From Acinetobacter sp. LoGeW2-3 (GTDB lineage: Bacteria > Pseudomonadota > Gammaproteobacteria > Pseudomonadales > Moraxellaceae), in contig NZ_CP024011.1 of NCBI RefSeq assembly GCF_002688565.1, forward strand, positions 2,232,001-2,296,000: a stretch of 64,000 bases of DNA, read 5' to 3'. The translations under genes and the position numbers were made by a program. Shown here piece by piece: positions 8,558 through 17,834 of this stretch (within the stretch, counting starts at the first letter, position 1; each line of letters begins with the position of its first letter). The notes under the pieces were generated by a model. The model searched no databases. It saw only the letters and a list, made by a program, of their open reading frames with translations, and had not been told where the DNA came from.

Positions 8558-9723
8558 GTGGTTTATCTCGCATGAGTATCAATACCCAAGTAAATAGCGA
8601 TATCAATTTGGACGATTTGTGCAAAGAGATTCGCGATCGTGCCTGTACAGGAGAATTTGATGAGCAGGGTTATGTCTCTATAGACATTATCGATAAATTA
8701 AAAGCTCTAGGTGTTTATCGTGCTTTGGTGCCAATGCGCTTTGGTGGGGAAGAAGTTTCACCTCGTCAATTCTGTGAATTGATTGAACGTATTTCAATGG
8801 CTGATGGATCTGTGGGTTGGGTGGCAAGTTTTGGTATGAGCCCAGCTTACTTAGGGTGTTTGCCAGAAGAAACACTACATGAAATTTATCAGAATGGTCC
8901 AGATGTGGTTTTTGCGGCTGGTATTTTTCCACCCCAAGCTTCAGAAGTGACTGAAGAAGGCATTTTAGTTAAAGGACGTTGGAAATTTTCAAGTGGCTGT
9001 TTAGGTGCAGACATTATCGGTGTAGGCGTTGCGCCAATTAAAGACAACGAAACCCAAGGTTTGCCTCGTATTGCTGTATTACCTGCTGATCAAGTACAAG
9101 TTGAAATGACTTGGGACACAGTGGGCTTAAAGGGTACAGGCAGTCATGACTTAGTGGTAAATAATGTCTTAGTTAAAGAAGACTGGACCTTTGTGCGCGG
9201 TGTTGCATCAAGCTTGCCAGAACCATTTTTTAGATATCCATCATTGTCTTTTGCAACCCAGGTATTAACTGTTGTGGGCATTGGTGTTGCACATGCAGCA
9301 TTAGAAGAATTCAAAATTTTGGCACCCGGAAAATCGTCTATTACAGGCGGTGCAGAAATTGCGAATCGTCCTGTAACCCAATATGAGTTTGCCCAAGCTG
9401 AAGCAGAGTTCCTAGCAGCTAAATCCTGGTTCTATCAAAGTATAGATGTGACTTGGGATACGATCTTAAAAGGTCAAAAGCCAACACCAGAACAGATCAG
9501 CAATATGCGCCTGTCTTGCACACATGCAGCACGTGTCGCAGCAAAAGTAACGCGCAAAATTCAAATGCTGGCAGGTATGACAGCCATTTATACAAATAAT
9601 CCATTTAGCCGTTTTGTGAACGATACCAATGTCGTGACACAACATGCCTTCATGGGTGATGCCACTTTATTAAACGCAGGTGCAATGAGCTTTGGACTTA
9701 AGCCAACACCTGGCTATCTATAA
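8554..9723 (+). CDS. iacA: IacA, flavin-dependent indole-3-acetate monooxygenase (acyl-CoA dehydrogenase fold)
   Basis: This 389-residue protein has the acyl-CoA dehydrogenase/HpaH-like fold: helical N-domain (DKLKALGVYRALVPMRFGG), beta middle domain (VKGRWKFSSGCLGAD) and C-terminal helical domain. The family known from the iac cluster hydroxylates the indole ring using reduced flavin, and IacA of A. baumannii also oxidises indole to indigo precursors. The flavin would come from IacG, at the end of this operon. It overlaps iacH by 4 bp, showing tight translational coupling. Confidence 0.9.
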   Translation: MSGLSRMSINTQVNSDINLDDLCKEIRDRACTGEFDEQGYVSIDIIDKLKALGVYRALVPMRFGGEEVSPRQFCELIERISMADGSVGWVASFGMSPAYLGCLPEETLHEIYQNGPDVVFAAGIFPPQASEVTEEGILVKGRWKFSSGCLGADIIGVGVAPIKDNETQGLPRIAVLPADQVQVEMTWDTVGLKGTGSHDLVVNNVLVKEDWTFVRGVASSLPEPFFRYPSLSFATQVLTVVGIGVAHAALEEFKILAPGKSSITGGAEIANRPVTQYEFAQAEAEFLAAKSWFYQSIDVTWDTILKGQKPTPEQISNMRLSCTHAARVAAKVTRKIQMLAGMTAIYTNNPFSRFVNDTNVVTQHAFMGDATLLNAGAMSFGLKPTPGYL

Positions 9724-9747
9724 ACATAAATCAATAGGGGAAATTTC

Positions 9748-10107
9748 ATGGAAAAAAAATCATCTTTACGCGTGTTGTTCTGCATGGGTATTAACCAAAA
9801 CTTTTTCGATGCACAGCCAGATGAGGCTAAAGCGGTATGGGCTGCTTTCGGTGAAATGTGGAATGGTATTCATGACCTACCAGGTGTTCAGGTGTATGGC
9901 AACTTAGATGACGACCAGAGCATGGTAGGTCCAAGTACAGGATTCCCTTGGACGACATATCTCCTTGCGGATGTACCTGATATAGAAACAGTCCATGCAG
10001 CGTGCAATCTATTCCGCACCACGGTGGTTGGAGAAGGTCCTTACAAACTTTGGAAATATTGCAAAGTAGAAGCACGTGTAGGACGTGAACTTATTATTCA
10101 GCGCTAA
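9748..10107 (+). CDS. iacB: IacB, small iac-pathway protein
   Basis: A 119-residue protein starting MEKKSSLRVLFCMGINQNFF, placed between iacA and iacI exactly as in known iac operons. No classical catalytic motif is visible. The compact alpha/beta pattern with WKYCKVEARVGREL at the end suggests a dimeric ferredoxin-like fold, but that is inference. In the literature IacB is an accessory protein implicated in early steps after indole-acetate hydroxylation. The start is preceded by GGGGAAATTTC. Identification rests on size and gene order. Confidence 0.8.
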   Translation: MEKKSSLRVLFCMGINQNFFDAQPDEAKAVWAAFGEMWNGIHDLPGVQVYGNLDDDQSMVGPSTGFPWTTYLLADVPDIETVHAACNLFRTTVVGEGPYKLWKYCKVEARVGRELIIQR

Positions 10108-10135
10108 TGCAGTTTGAATCAAAGGGCTATCAAAC

Positions 10136-10660
10136 ATGACAGATCAACACATTTTAAATCGATTGGCGCAATTAGAAGCGGTGAATGAGATTCGCCACTG
10201 TCTAACCCGTTATATGGAAATCTGTGATGGTTTGAATGCCAACACTGACCTAGATGAGCTCATGGCACTGTTTAGTGAAAAAGCCATTTGGGAAGGTATA
10301 GGAGAGCGTTACAGCAAGGCATTTGGACGATATGAAGGCAAAGCCAAAATTGCTGCAATGTTTGAAAGTTATATGCGAAAAGATGCGCATTTTACCCTAA
10401 ATGCCCATTTTCTAAATTCTGAAAATATACAGGTACAAGGACAGCAAGCAGTTGGTAAATGGCTCATGTTGCAAACATCGGCTTTTCATCAGGGCGGTGC
10501 ACATTTTACTTCTGCCAAGCTGCATATCGATTTTGGTCTGACTTCAGACAATCGATGGGTAATGACGCATTTCCGTACAGAAAATATTTTTAGCCGAACC
10601 GTGAGCCACTGGAGTGATCAACAAGATTTACCTGTGCCTCAACAGTCCGCTGCAAATTAA
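10136..10660 (+). CDS. iacI: IacI, SnoaL/NTF2-like protein of the iac operon
   Basis: This is a 174-residue protein with the SnoaL-like (NTF2 fold) pattern: N-terminal helices (RLAQLEAVNEIRHCLTRYM), a LMALFSEKAIWEG strand-turn and a C-terminal sheet ending WVMTHFRTENIFSR. Such folds act as small isomerases or hydratases or resemble ring-hydroxylating beta subunits. IacI sits between iacB and iacC as in A. baumannii. Its biochemical step is not settled. Confidence 0.82.
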   Translation: MTDQHILNRLAQLEAVNEIRHCLTRYMEICDGLNANTDLDELMALFSEKAIWEGIGERYSKAFGRYEGKAKIAAMFESYMRKDAHFTLNAHFLNSENIQVQGQQAVGKWLMLQTSAFHQGGAHFTSAKLHIDFGLTSDNRWVMTHFRTENIFSRTVSHWSDQQDLPVPQQSAAN

Positions 10661-10672
10661 TTGGAGAAAAAG

Positions 10673-11950
10673 ATGAACAGTTTGATTCCAATGACAGATG
10701 TCACGATGGATTATAATAGTTTAGTGCAAGCAGATCGTGTCCATACGTCTTTATATAAAGATGAAAAGATCTTTGATGAAGAGATGGAAAAAATCTTCTA
10801 TAGCACTTGGGTTTGGGTTGCACATGCCAGTGAAATTCCAGAAGCAGGTAGCTTCAAGACCATCAACATTGGTAAACAGCCTGTCGTTGCTGTTCGTGAC
10901 CGTAAGAAAAAAGTACATGTATTGCTAAACCGTTGCCGTCATCGTGCTGCGACTGTTTGTGAGCATAAAAAAGGAAAAACCAATAGTTTCGTTTGTCCAT
11001 ACCATGGCTGGAGTTATGCGCTTGACGGTACATTACGTGGCGTGCCTGCACCAGAGAGCTATGGCGAATGTCTAGATAAATCAGAACTGCCTTTAGTCAG
11101 CCTTCGTGTCGAAGAATATAACGGCATGATCTTCGCCTCGTTTAATCATGATATTGAACCTTTAGTTGATTTCCTTGGTCCTGCGAAAAAATGGATTGAT
11201 TTATTCATGAAACAGGGTGGTGGCTATCCAATTAAAGTATTAGGTGAACACCGTTTCCGCTTCCCAGGGAACTGGAAAATTCAGCTTGAAAACACCACAG
11301 ATGCTTATCACTTCCCATTAGTGCATAAATCTTTCTTGAGTTCTGTTGATGAAGAAACAGAACGCATGCTTGATTTCGTCGGTGGTCCAGGTTACGTCGA
11401 AGATCTAGGCAATGGTCATAGTGTCATGGTAATGATTCCTGAGCTGATCGATCTTGAAGAAGAATTAATGGAACGTCCAATTCCAGAACGCTTCACAGAA
11501 CTGGCAGAAGAACTTCGTAAAGAAGGTCATGAAGAACTTCAAGTTCGCCGTATTGTTAGAGCAGTGGGTGGTTCTGGATTTAATTTAAATCTGTTCCCAA
11601 ATATTGCATGTTCAATGGCATTTTTCCGAGTGTTACAGCCAATTTCTGTGACTGAAACTGAGATTCATCACTCTGTAATCACAATGGATGGTGGCCCTCA
11701 AATCGCCAACCAATATCGTCTACGTTTACATGAACATTTCCAAGGTCCATTAGGCTTCGGTACTCCAGATGATTCGGAAGCTTGGGAGCGTGTACAGAAA
11801 GGCTCATATGCAGGTAATGATTTATGGATTATGCTGCACCGTGGCTTACCAGGCGAAGTGAAAACTGAAGATGGTTTAAAAAGTGATGTAAGTGCAGAAA
11901 CAGGCATGCGCGCTGCTTATCAGCAGTGGAAAAAGATGATGACGGCTTAA
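10673..11950 (+). CDS. iacC: IacC, Rieske oxygenase large (alpha) subunit
   Basis: A 425-residue alpha subunit. The Rieske cluster ligands are in CRHRAATVC and CPYHGW (C-x-H...C-x-x-H), and the mononuclear iron ligands are in the ENTTDAYHFPLVH segment. It pairs with IacD (beta) and the reductase IacF as a two-component dioxygenase in conversion of oxidised indole-acetate intermediates towards catechol. The ATG at 10673 has GGAGAAAAAG just before it. An upstream in-frame TTG at 10661 would overlap this site, so I chose the ATG. Confidence 0.92.
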   Translation: MNSLIPMTDVTMDYNSLVQADRVHTSLYKDEKIFDEEMEKIFYSTWVWVAHASEIPEAGSFKTINIGKQPVVAVRDRKKKVHVLLNRCRHRAATVCEHKKGKTNSFVCPYHGWSYALDGTLRGVPAPESYGECLDKSELPLVSLRVEEYNGMIFASFNHDIEPLVDFLGPAKKWIDLFMKQGGGYPIKVLGEHRFRFPGNWKIQLENTTDAYHFPLVHKSFLSSVDEETERMLDFVGGPGYVEDLGNGHSVMVMIPELIDLEEELMERPIPERFTELAEELRKEGHEELQVRRIVRAVGGSGFNLNLFPNIACSMAFFRVLQPISVTETEIHHSVITMDGGPQIANQYRLRLHEHFQGPLGFGTPDDSEAWERVQKGSYAGNDLWIMLHRGLPGEVKTEDGLKSDVSAETGMRAAYQQWKKMMTA

Positions 11951-11965
11951 GGGAGAATAATAAAC

Positions 11966-12451
11966 ATGAATAGCACTTTAGATTTATTACATGAAGTTAC
12001 TGCGTTTATTTGGACTGAAGCAGACATGCTTGACCATGCCGAATATGAAGAGTGGTTGAGCCTCTGGGATGAAGCAGGTAAGTACATTATTCCGATTGAT
12101 CCGAGTTTGACAGATTACGAAAACAATCTGAATTACGCTTACGATGATCATCACATGCGAAAATTACGTGTCGAACGTCTGGTGAATGGGGAGGCAATTT
12201 CAACTTCACCGAAAGCCAATACAGTTCGCAGTATTTCTCGCGTACGCATTATTCATCAAGATGAAAATACAGTTCAACTTCGTTGTGCACAGAACTTACG
12301 TGAGTTCCGTAAAGAAAATTTACGCCACTACACAGCAGATGTGAATTATGTATTGCAACGAAAAGAAGATGGCAACTTTAAGATCCAACGTAAGATCATC
12401 AATTTAATTAACTCAACTGATACCTTGTCTGGTATCAGCTATATCTTGTAA
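11966..12451 (+). CDS. iacD: IacD, Rieske oxygenase small (beta) subunit
   Basis: This 161-residue protein has the ring-hydroxylating beta-subunit fold: N-terminal helix with EADMLDHAEYEEWLSLW, the DDHHMRKLRVERL segment and a C-terminal sheet ending in NSTDTLSGISYIL. It follows IacC by 15 bp, with GGGAGAATAA as ribosome site. The beta subunit is structural in alpha3beta3 oxygenases. The pairing with IacC is certain from context. Confidence 0.92.
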   Translation: MNSTLDLLHEVTAFIWTEADMLDHAEYEEWLSLWDEAGKYIIPIDPSLTDYENNLNYAYDDHHMRKLRVERLVNGEAISTSPKANTVRSISRVRIIHQDENTVQLRCAQNLREFRKENLRHYTADVNYVLQRKEDGNFKIQRKIINLINSTDTLSGISYIL

Positions 12452-12458
12452 TGGAGTA

Positions 12459-13199
12459 ATGATGAAACAAGTTGCTTTAGTTACAGGCGCTGCTTCTGGT
12501 TTGGGATGGACAATTGCTGAATATTTGGCGCAAGAAGGCTATCAGGTCGTAGTTTCGGATATCTCTCTTGAAACTGCTCAGCACAGTATTGCTCAAAGCC
12601 AGTATGCAGACCATCTTCATGCGCTGAAATTAGATATTGCACAACCTGAAGATTTTCATCAGGCATTGAATTGGATTAAGACTACTTTTGGCCGTCTAGA
12701 TGTTGCAGTTAATAATGCAGCTGTAACCAAAGCAACGCCTGTACTTGAAATCAGTGCAGATGAATTTGATTGGGTCACCCAAATCAATCAACGCGGAACA
12801 TTTACAGCATGCCAGTTGATCGGTCAGTTTATGGCTGATCAAAAGTACGGTCGGATTATTAATCTTGCCTCTTTAGCGGGTCAAAATGGGGGCACAGCGA
12901 CAGGTGCACATTATGCAGCATCTAAGGGTGCTATTGTGACCCTCACCAAGATCTTTGCAAAACAGTTTGCAGCTCAGGGTGTAACTGTAAATGCGATTGC
13001 GCCCGGTCCTATGGACTCACCGATGGTTCATGAAGTTGTTGGTGCAGCGAGAATGCCGCAATTTATTGAAAATATTCCAGTCAAACAATTGGGTTCAATG
13101 CAGTTTATAGCCCAGACGGTAGCGTTATTGGCTAAACCAGAGGCTGCGTTTGTATCGGGTGCCACTTGGGATATTAATGGCGGCTTATTTATGCGTTGA
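12459..13199 (+). CDS. iacE: IacE, short-chain dehydrogenase/reductase
   Basis: A 246-residue classical SDR with the cofactor motif TGAASGLG near the N-terminus, NNAAV in the central sheet, and the catalytic Ser and YAASK. It is NAD(P)-dependent by family. In the iac pathway IacE is the SDR acting on an oxidised indole-acetate intermediate. It starts MM (12459 or 12462), 7 bp after iacD. Gene order supports the name. Confidence 0.9.
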   Translation: MMKQVALVTGAASGLGWTIAEYLAQEGYQVVVSDISLETAQHSIAQSQYADHLHALKLDIAQPEDFHQALNWIKTTFGRLDVAVNNAAVTKATPVLEISADEFDWVTQINQRGTFTACQLIGQFMADQKYGRIINLASLAGQNGGTATGAHYAASKGAIVTLTKIFAKQFAAQGVTVNAIAPGPMDSPMVHEVVGAARMPQFIENIPVKQLGSMQFIAQTVALLAKPEAAFVSGATWDINGGLFMR

Positions 13200-13224
13200 T
13201 TGCGCATCGTTTGGGGGAAAGAAC

Positions 13225-14178
13225 ATGACAGAACATTATGATGTAATTGTAAAAAAGCGCCAGGTTCAAGCAGATAACGTGGCGGTACTTGAGTTTGAAT
13301 CAGTAAATGCATTGAAGCTACCAAAGATTGAAGCAGGGGCGCATATCGATGTGCACTTACCGAATGGTTTAGTGCGTCAGTATTCTTTGTGCCAGAATCC
13401 AAAACAGGAAGGTATATTCCGCTTAGGTATTTTGAAAGATCCAGAATCTCGTGGTGGCTCAATTTGTGCATTTGACGAGTTACAAGAAGGCATTCAGCTT
13501 AAAGTGAGTGCTCCACGTAACTTATTTGCTCTTGAGGATGCAGAGCATACAGTCCTCATTGGTGGCGGTATTGGTATTACACCGCTAATCAGTATGGCTT
13601 ATGCACTGTATGAAGAAGGAAAATCCTTTGAGCTGCATTATTGTGGAAGCAGTATTGAGCGTGCGGCATTTGTGGAAGAATTACAACAAGGCCCATTAGC
13701 AGCATTCACAAAATTCTATTTTAAGCAGTCTGGTGATAACCATCGAGAGAGTTTATCGGCTCACTTTAAACAGTTAAAGCATACTAGTCATGTGTATACC
13801 TGTGGTCCAAATGGTTTTATGGACTGGGTCATCGATTTGGCTAAGCAAAACCAATTCGACGACAGTCATATTCATAAAGAATATTTCCAGGTTGAAACTG
13901 ATGCAACAGGTGATGCCTTTGAAGTATATGCACAGCGAAGCGATAAAATCATCATGGTTTCTGCAGAAGAGACATTAATTGATGCTTTAGCTCGTGAAGG
14001 CATCAAAATTGAAAAGTCATGTGAACAAGGAGTTTGTGGAACATGTTTATGTGACGTACTTGAGGGTGAACCAGATCATCGAGATGTATATCTGACGGAT
14101 GAAGAAAAGGCTGAGAATGACCAAATTCTAGTGTGCTGTTCGCGTTCTAAATCAGCTCGTCTTGTTCTCGATATTTAA
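13225..14178 (+). CDS. iacF: IacF, PDR-type reductase with C-terminal 2Fe-2S domain
   Basis: From the ATG at 13225 (317 residues, GGGGGAAAGAAC upstream) the protein shows the phthalate-dioxygenase-reductase order: FMN-binding barrel with RQYSLC, NAD domain with GGGIGITPLISMA and YTCGPNGFMDW, and a plant-type ferredoxin domain with CEQGVCGTC and a distal CC. It moves electrons from NADH to the Rieske centre of IacC. A longer reading frame starts inside iacE but lacks a ribosome site. It has the same architecture as the reductase at 39491. Confidence 0.92.
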   Translation: MTEHYDVIVKKRQVQADNVAVLEFESVNALKLPKIEAGAHIDVHLPNGLVRQYSLCQNPKQEGIFRLGILKDPESRGGSICAFDELQEGIQLKVSAPRNLFALEDAEHTVLIGGGIGITPLISMAYALYEEGKSFELHYCGSSIERAAFVEELQQGPLAAFTKFYFKQSGDNHRESLSAHFKQLKHTSHVYTCGPNGFMDWVIDLAKQNQFDDSHIHKEYFQVETDATGDAFEVYAQRSDKIIMVSAEETLIDALAREGIKIEKSCEQGVCGTCLCDVLEGEPDHRDVYLTDEEKAENDQILVCCSRSKSARLVLDI

Positions 14179-14188
14179 GGAAATGCTC

Positions 14189-14680
14189 ATGATTGAAACA
14201 AATGAATTTCGCAATGCCATGTCATTGTTAACTGGAGCAGTCAACGTTATCACAACGGCTGGAGCAACTGGACGTTTCGGTTTTACCGCTTCAGCAGTAT
14301 GCAGTGTCACAGATAATCCGCCTACGTTATTGGTCTGTATGAATAAAAGTTCAAACTCCCATCAACATTTTTTGAATAACAAAATCTTGAGTGTGAATGT
14401 ATTGCGTGCAGAACAGCAAAATGTATCACAAGCATTTGCTTCTAAACTCAGCGCAGAAGAGCGTTTTAATACGGGCGAATGGAGAACGTTAGAGACGGGG
14501 GCACCAATTTTAGAAAATGCATTGGTGAACTTTGACTGTAGCATTGACCAGATTCAGGAAGTAGGTACACATACCATTTTCATCTGTAAGATTGAGGCGA
14601 TTCAGCAAGGTGAATGTGCTGAAGGATTGGTATATTTCAATCGTGCTTACCATCCCGTTGGACATTGCCAGCGAGCTTAA
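14189..14680 (+). CDS. iacG: IacG, flavin reductase
   Basis: A 163-residue flavin-reductase-domain protein (MSLLTGAVNVITTAG, FGFTASAVCSVTDNPP, LLVCMNKSS), the HpaC-like NAD(P)H:flavin oxidoreductase fold. It supplies reduced flavin to IacA. AAGGA at 14176-14180 gives correct spacing to the ATG at 14189; the ATG at 14183 is too close. It is the last gene of the iac operon, followed by a strong terminator. Confidence 0.92.
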   Translation: MIETNEFRNAMSLLTGAVNVITTAGATGRFGFTASAVCSVTDNPPTLLVCMNKSSNSHQHFLNNKILSVNVLRAEQQNVSQAFASKLSAEERFNTGEWRTLETGAPILENALVNFDCSIDQIQEVGTHTIFICKIEAIQQGECAEGLVYFNRAYHPVGHCQRA

Positions 14681-14716
14681 TGCTCAAGAAAATGCTTTTT
14701 TATAGTCCTCCTTTTG

Positions 14717-14740
14717 ACCACCAGTAATGGTGGTTTTTTT
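14717..14740 (+). terminator. Terminator of the iac operon
   Basis: The 6-bp stem ACCACC/GGTGGT with a 6-nt loop is followed by a run of Ts, 37 bp after the iacG stop. Confidence 0.85.
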
Positions 14741-14965
14741 AATGAAAAATAAAGCATTTTTACAGTGCAGCAATAAATTAAATTATCCTCTATATGTAAC
14801 CAAATATTACATAAAAATAAGTATTTTAAAGGATTTTAGCTTATATAGAGGCTTTTATTTACACTGAATATTCAATAAAAAATAAAAGGCTAATTAAGTG
14901 CACCAAAATGAAAATTAAATTCTTTTAATGCATTATTTTGATATTAAAAACAGTGATTTATAAAA

Positions 14966-14994
14966 TTGACACCGTGCATAAAACAGCCCATATT
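14966..14994 (+). promoter_or_regulatory. Candidate sigma-70 promoter of the OprD-like porin
   Basis: TTGACA (14966-14971) and CATATT (14989-14994) are separated by 17 bp, about 45 bp before the start codon. The rest of the gap from 14741 is AT-rich and gene-free. Confidence 0.65.
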
Positions 14995-15038
14995 TTGGTT
15001 GAAATATCTACTTTAATACTGTTTTCCCAGGGGGCATA

Positions 15039-16310
15039 ATGAGTAATAACAAACAGGTGAATACGATATTCAAAATGAGCTGTATTGCACTGGCTTGTGC
15101 TGTGGTTGGTATTGAGCAAGCATCAGCTGCTTTTGTTGAGGACAGTAAAACGTCATTAAATTTTCGTAATTTTTATATTGAACGTGAATACCCAAATTCA
15201 AATGCTGAAAATATTGGAAGCTGGTCACAAGCGGCTATGTTACGTTTTGAATCAGGCTATACAGATACTCCGGTGCAAGTCGGACTTGATTTAAGTGGGC
15301 AATATGCTTACCGATTGAATGATCACAATGCGGAACGTTTAGACACGATCTTACCTTATGATGCTGATAAAGGAGAGCAGTACCAAGACTATGGTAAATA
15401 TGGAGCAACCTTAAAACTGAAATACAGCAACACGGAACTGAAAATTGGTGAATTACGTCCAATGACTCCAGTTGCTTTCATTGATGATTCACGCCAGCTA
15501 GTGACAACTTATGCGGGTGTGATGCTTGAAAGTAAAGACATCAAAGACCTTAAAATTACAGCAGGTAAATTAACGCATATCAATTCGCGTGAAGATGACG
15601 ATTACGAAAAATTAAGCTTATTTGCGGGTAATGCACCACGTTATGAAAGTGATGGGTTAAATTTTCTGGGTTTGGATTATAACTTTACACCAGCTGTATC
15701 TGGGGCATACTGGTATGGTCAATTAGAAGATATCTATCAACAGCACTATGCAAACTTGGCTTATGGAACCAAAGTCGGAGATACCAAAATCAAGTTAGAT
15801 GCACGCTATTTTCATAACTCCGAAGATGGAGAAGCATTTTACGGAAAAATTGATAATCAGTCTTATGGCGTCATGACCACCATTGAAGATGGCAATCACC
15901 TACTTATGACGGGTGTACGTAAAAATGACGGTCCAAGCACTTTCCCAACATTGGCTGGCTATGCACCTCAACCATTTTTACATGCCTGGGCAAATCTTGG
16001 TTTTGTAAAACCAGATGAACTAACTTGGCATATTCTGTACGCTTATGATTTTAAAGGGCTAGGTGTAAATGGCTTAAGAGCGACAGCACGTTATTTACAT
16101 GGTAGTGAAATTTCTCGTCCAGGTCTTGAAGATAATAGTGAAATTGAAAAAAGTTTAGCATTACGTTATGTGGTGCCTGAAGGTAAATTAAAAGGATTAG
16201 GTTTAGAGTTGATGCATATCCGTACCGATATCAAATATGGTACAGTTTATCAAAAAGGAACTGAGTACAATGAAAATCGTGCAATTGTGACTTATAACTA
16301 TAAGTTTTAA
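15039..16310 (+). CDS. OprD-family outer membrane porin
   Basis: A 423-residue protein with a signal peptide (about residues 1-30, cleavage after QASA) and alternating beta-strand pattern throughout, ending in a terminal aromatic (TYNYKF). Internal segments such as GELRPMTPVAFIDDSRQL match the OprD/OccK porin family, which takes up small carboxylates and amino acids. Its place right after the iac operon, with its own promoter and terminator, suggests entry of indole-acetate or a related acid. Substrate is inference. Confidence 0.85.
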   Translation: MSNNKQVNTIFKMSCIALACAVVGIEQASAAFVEDSKTSLNFRNFYIEREYPNSNAENIGSWSQAAMLRFESGYTDTPVQVGLDLSGQYAYRLNDHNAERLDTILPYDADKGEQYQDYGKYGATLKLKYSNTELKIGELRPMTPVAFIDDSRQLVTTYAGVMLESKDIKDLKITAGKLTHINSREDDDYEKLSLFAGNAPRYESDGLNFLGLDYNFTPAVSGAYWYGQLEDIYQQHYANLAYGTKVGDTKIKLDARYFHNSEDGEAFYGKIDNQSYGVMTTIEDGNHLLMTGVRKNDGPSTFPTLAGYAPQPFLHAWANLGFVKPDELTWHILYAYDFKGLGVNGLRATARYLHGSEISRPGLEDNSEIEKSLALRYVVPEGKLKGLGLELMHIRTDIKYGTVYQKGTEYNENRAIVTYNYKF

Positions 16311-16329
16311 AATCTAAGAATGAATAAAA

Positions 16330-16357
16330 AAGCCTGCATTAAGCAGGCTTTTTTTAT
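16330..16357 (+). terminator. Terminator after the OprD-like porin
   Basis: The stem AAGCCTGC/GCAGGCTT with a short ATTAA-type loop is followed by a T run, 20 bp after the stop codon. Confidence 0.88.
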
Positions 16358-16594
16358 GGGCATAAGCAATTAAATTTGGATTATAAAAGTGCGCTTTTTT
16401 TGATCATTTTAATATTATGAGATTATTATGATTTTATAATAGTTTCTTTAAACTAAGTTATTGATAAATATAGATAATAAAAATTTAATTTAAATTAATT
16501 TCTGGCATGAAAACTGCATTTTTAATCATGAAATAATTGCACTTTCAATTGATAGTTCAATTAATAAATTCGAAAAATTGAGTAGGGGTAGAAT

Positions 16595-17740
16595 ATGAAA
16601 TTAAGCAAATTAATCACATTGGGAACTACAGCGCTTGTAGCAACACAAATGAGTTATGCCGATATCAAAATTGGTGTCGTTACTTCATCTACAGGTCCAG
16701 TTGCAATGGTAGGCATTCCACAGAAAAATACAGTGGCATTATTACCAAAACAAATTGGTGGTGAAAAAGTTCAATATATTTCACTTGATGATGGTAGTGA
16801 CCCTACTGCGAGTGTAAAAGCAATTGCAAAGTTAATTACTGAAAATAATGTAGATGCAATTATTGGTCCATCAGGTTCGCCAAATGCAAACGCAGTTATT
16901 GGTGCTATTGCCAAAGCAGGCGTGCCATTGCTAGCACCAGTAGGGACTTCAACTGTTGTATTACCAATGGATGAACAGAAAAAGTGGGTATTTAAAACTA
17001 CTCAAAATGACGAAATCATTGCTGAAGCATTAGTTCAGGATATGGTAAAGCGTAAAATTAAAACGCTTGGTTTTATTGGAACCGCTGACCCATATGGCGA
17101 AAACTGGAGCCGTGTGATCAGTCAACTAGCAGCTAAAAATGGCATTACTGTCGTACAAAAAGAGTCTTTCCAACGTCAGGATACGTCTTTAACAGGACAG
17201 GCACTCAAATTAATTTCAAAGAAACCACAAGCAATTTTGGTTGCTGCACCTGGCAGTTCAGCAGTTCCACCACAAACAGCATTATACGACCGAGGCTTCC
17301 GTGGTCAAGTTTATCAAACGCATGGAGCTGCACTTGACCAATTCCTGACCATGGGTGGCAAGAAAGTTGAAAATACAATTCTGGCTGCGAGTTTGATGTT
17401 GGTTTTGAAGGAGGTTTCGAGTCAACATCCTTCTAAAGCAATCGCAACTAAGTATATGAATGACTATAAAAAATTATATGGATCATATCCTGCAACTTTT
17501 GGTGCAAACGTTTATGACGCAGGTATTTTGTTAGAAAAAGCAATTCCGACAGCTTTGAAAGGTGGAAAACCTGGTACTGCAGAGTTTAGAAGTGCACTTC
17601 GTACTGCTTTAGAAAAAACTAAAAATGTGGCGGGTACACAAGGTGTATATAGCATGACACCAATGGATCACAGTGGTTTTGATAAACGTGGACGTGAAAT
17701 GATCATTGTTAAAAATGGTACATGGAAGCTACTGAAGTAA
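16595..17740 (+). CDS. ABC transporter substrate-binding protein (branched-chain amino acid/aromatic type)
   Basis: This 381-residue periplasmic binding protein (type-I fold, Peripla_BP_6/LivK) has a signal peptide (about residues 1-22, cleavage after MSYA) and typical blocks IKIGVVTSSTGPVA, IIGPSGSPNANAV and FGANVYDAGILLEKA. It heads a complete Liv-type importer (SBP, LivH, LivMG fusion, LivF). Homologues in aromatic degradation clusters bind aromatic acids, so indole-acetate or a breakdown-related ligand is plausible. GAGTAGGGGTAG precedes the ATG. Confidence 0.9.
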   Translation: MKLSKLITLGTTALVATQMSYADIKIGVVTSSTGPVAMVGIPQKNTVALLPKQIGGEKVQYISLDDGSDPTASVKAIAKLITENNVDAIIGPSGSPNANAVIGAIAKAGVPLLAPVGTSTVVLPMDEQKKWVFKTTQNDEIIAEALVQDMVKRKIKTLGFIGTADPYGENWSRVISQLAAKNGITVVQKESFQRQDTSLTGQALKLISKKPQAILVAAPGSSAVPPQTALYDRGFRGQVYQTHGAALDQFLTMGGKKVENTILAASLMLVLKEVSSQHPSKAIATKYMNDYKKLYGSYPATFGANVYDAGILLEKAIPTALKGGKPGTAEFRSALRTALEKTKNVAGTQGVYSMTPMDHSGFDKRGREMIIVKNGTWKLLK

Positions 17741-17778
17741 TTTTAATTTCTTCTTAAAAATCAAACAATTTTTTATTT

Positions 17779-17811
17779 GAGATGAAAATTCTCATTGGGG
17801 ATTTTCGTCTC
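17779..17811 (+). other. Intercistronic hairpin between binding protein and permease genes
   Basis: GAGATGAAAAT (17779-17789) pairs with ATTTTCGTCTC (17801-17811), 11 bp with one G-U pair and an 11-nt loop, followed by A-rich rather than T-rich sequence. It is probably an mRNA-stabilising or processing structure that raises the binding-protein level relative to the membrane parts. Confidence 0.5.
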
Positions 17812-17834
17812 TAAAAAAAGCAAGGCAAAGTGTT

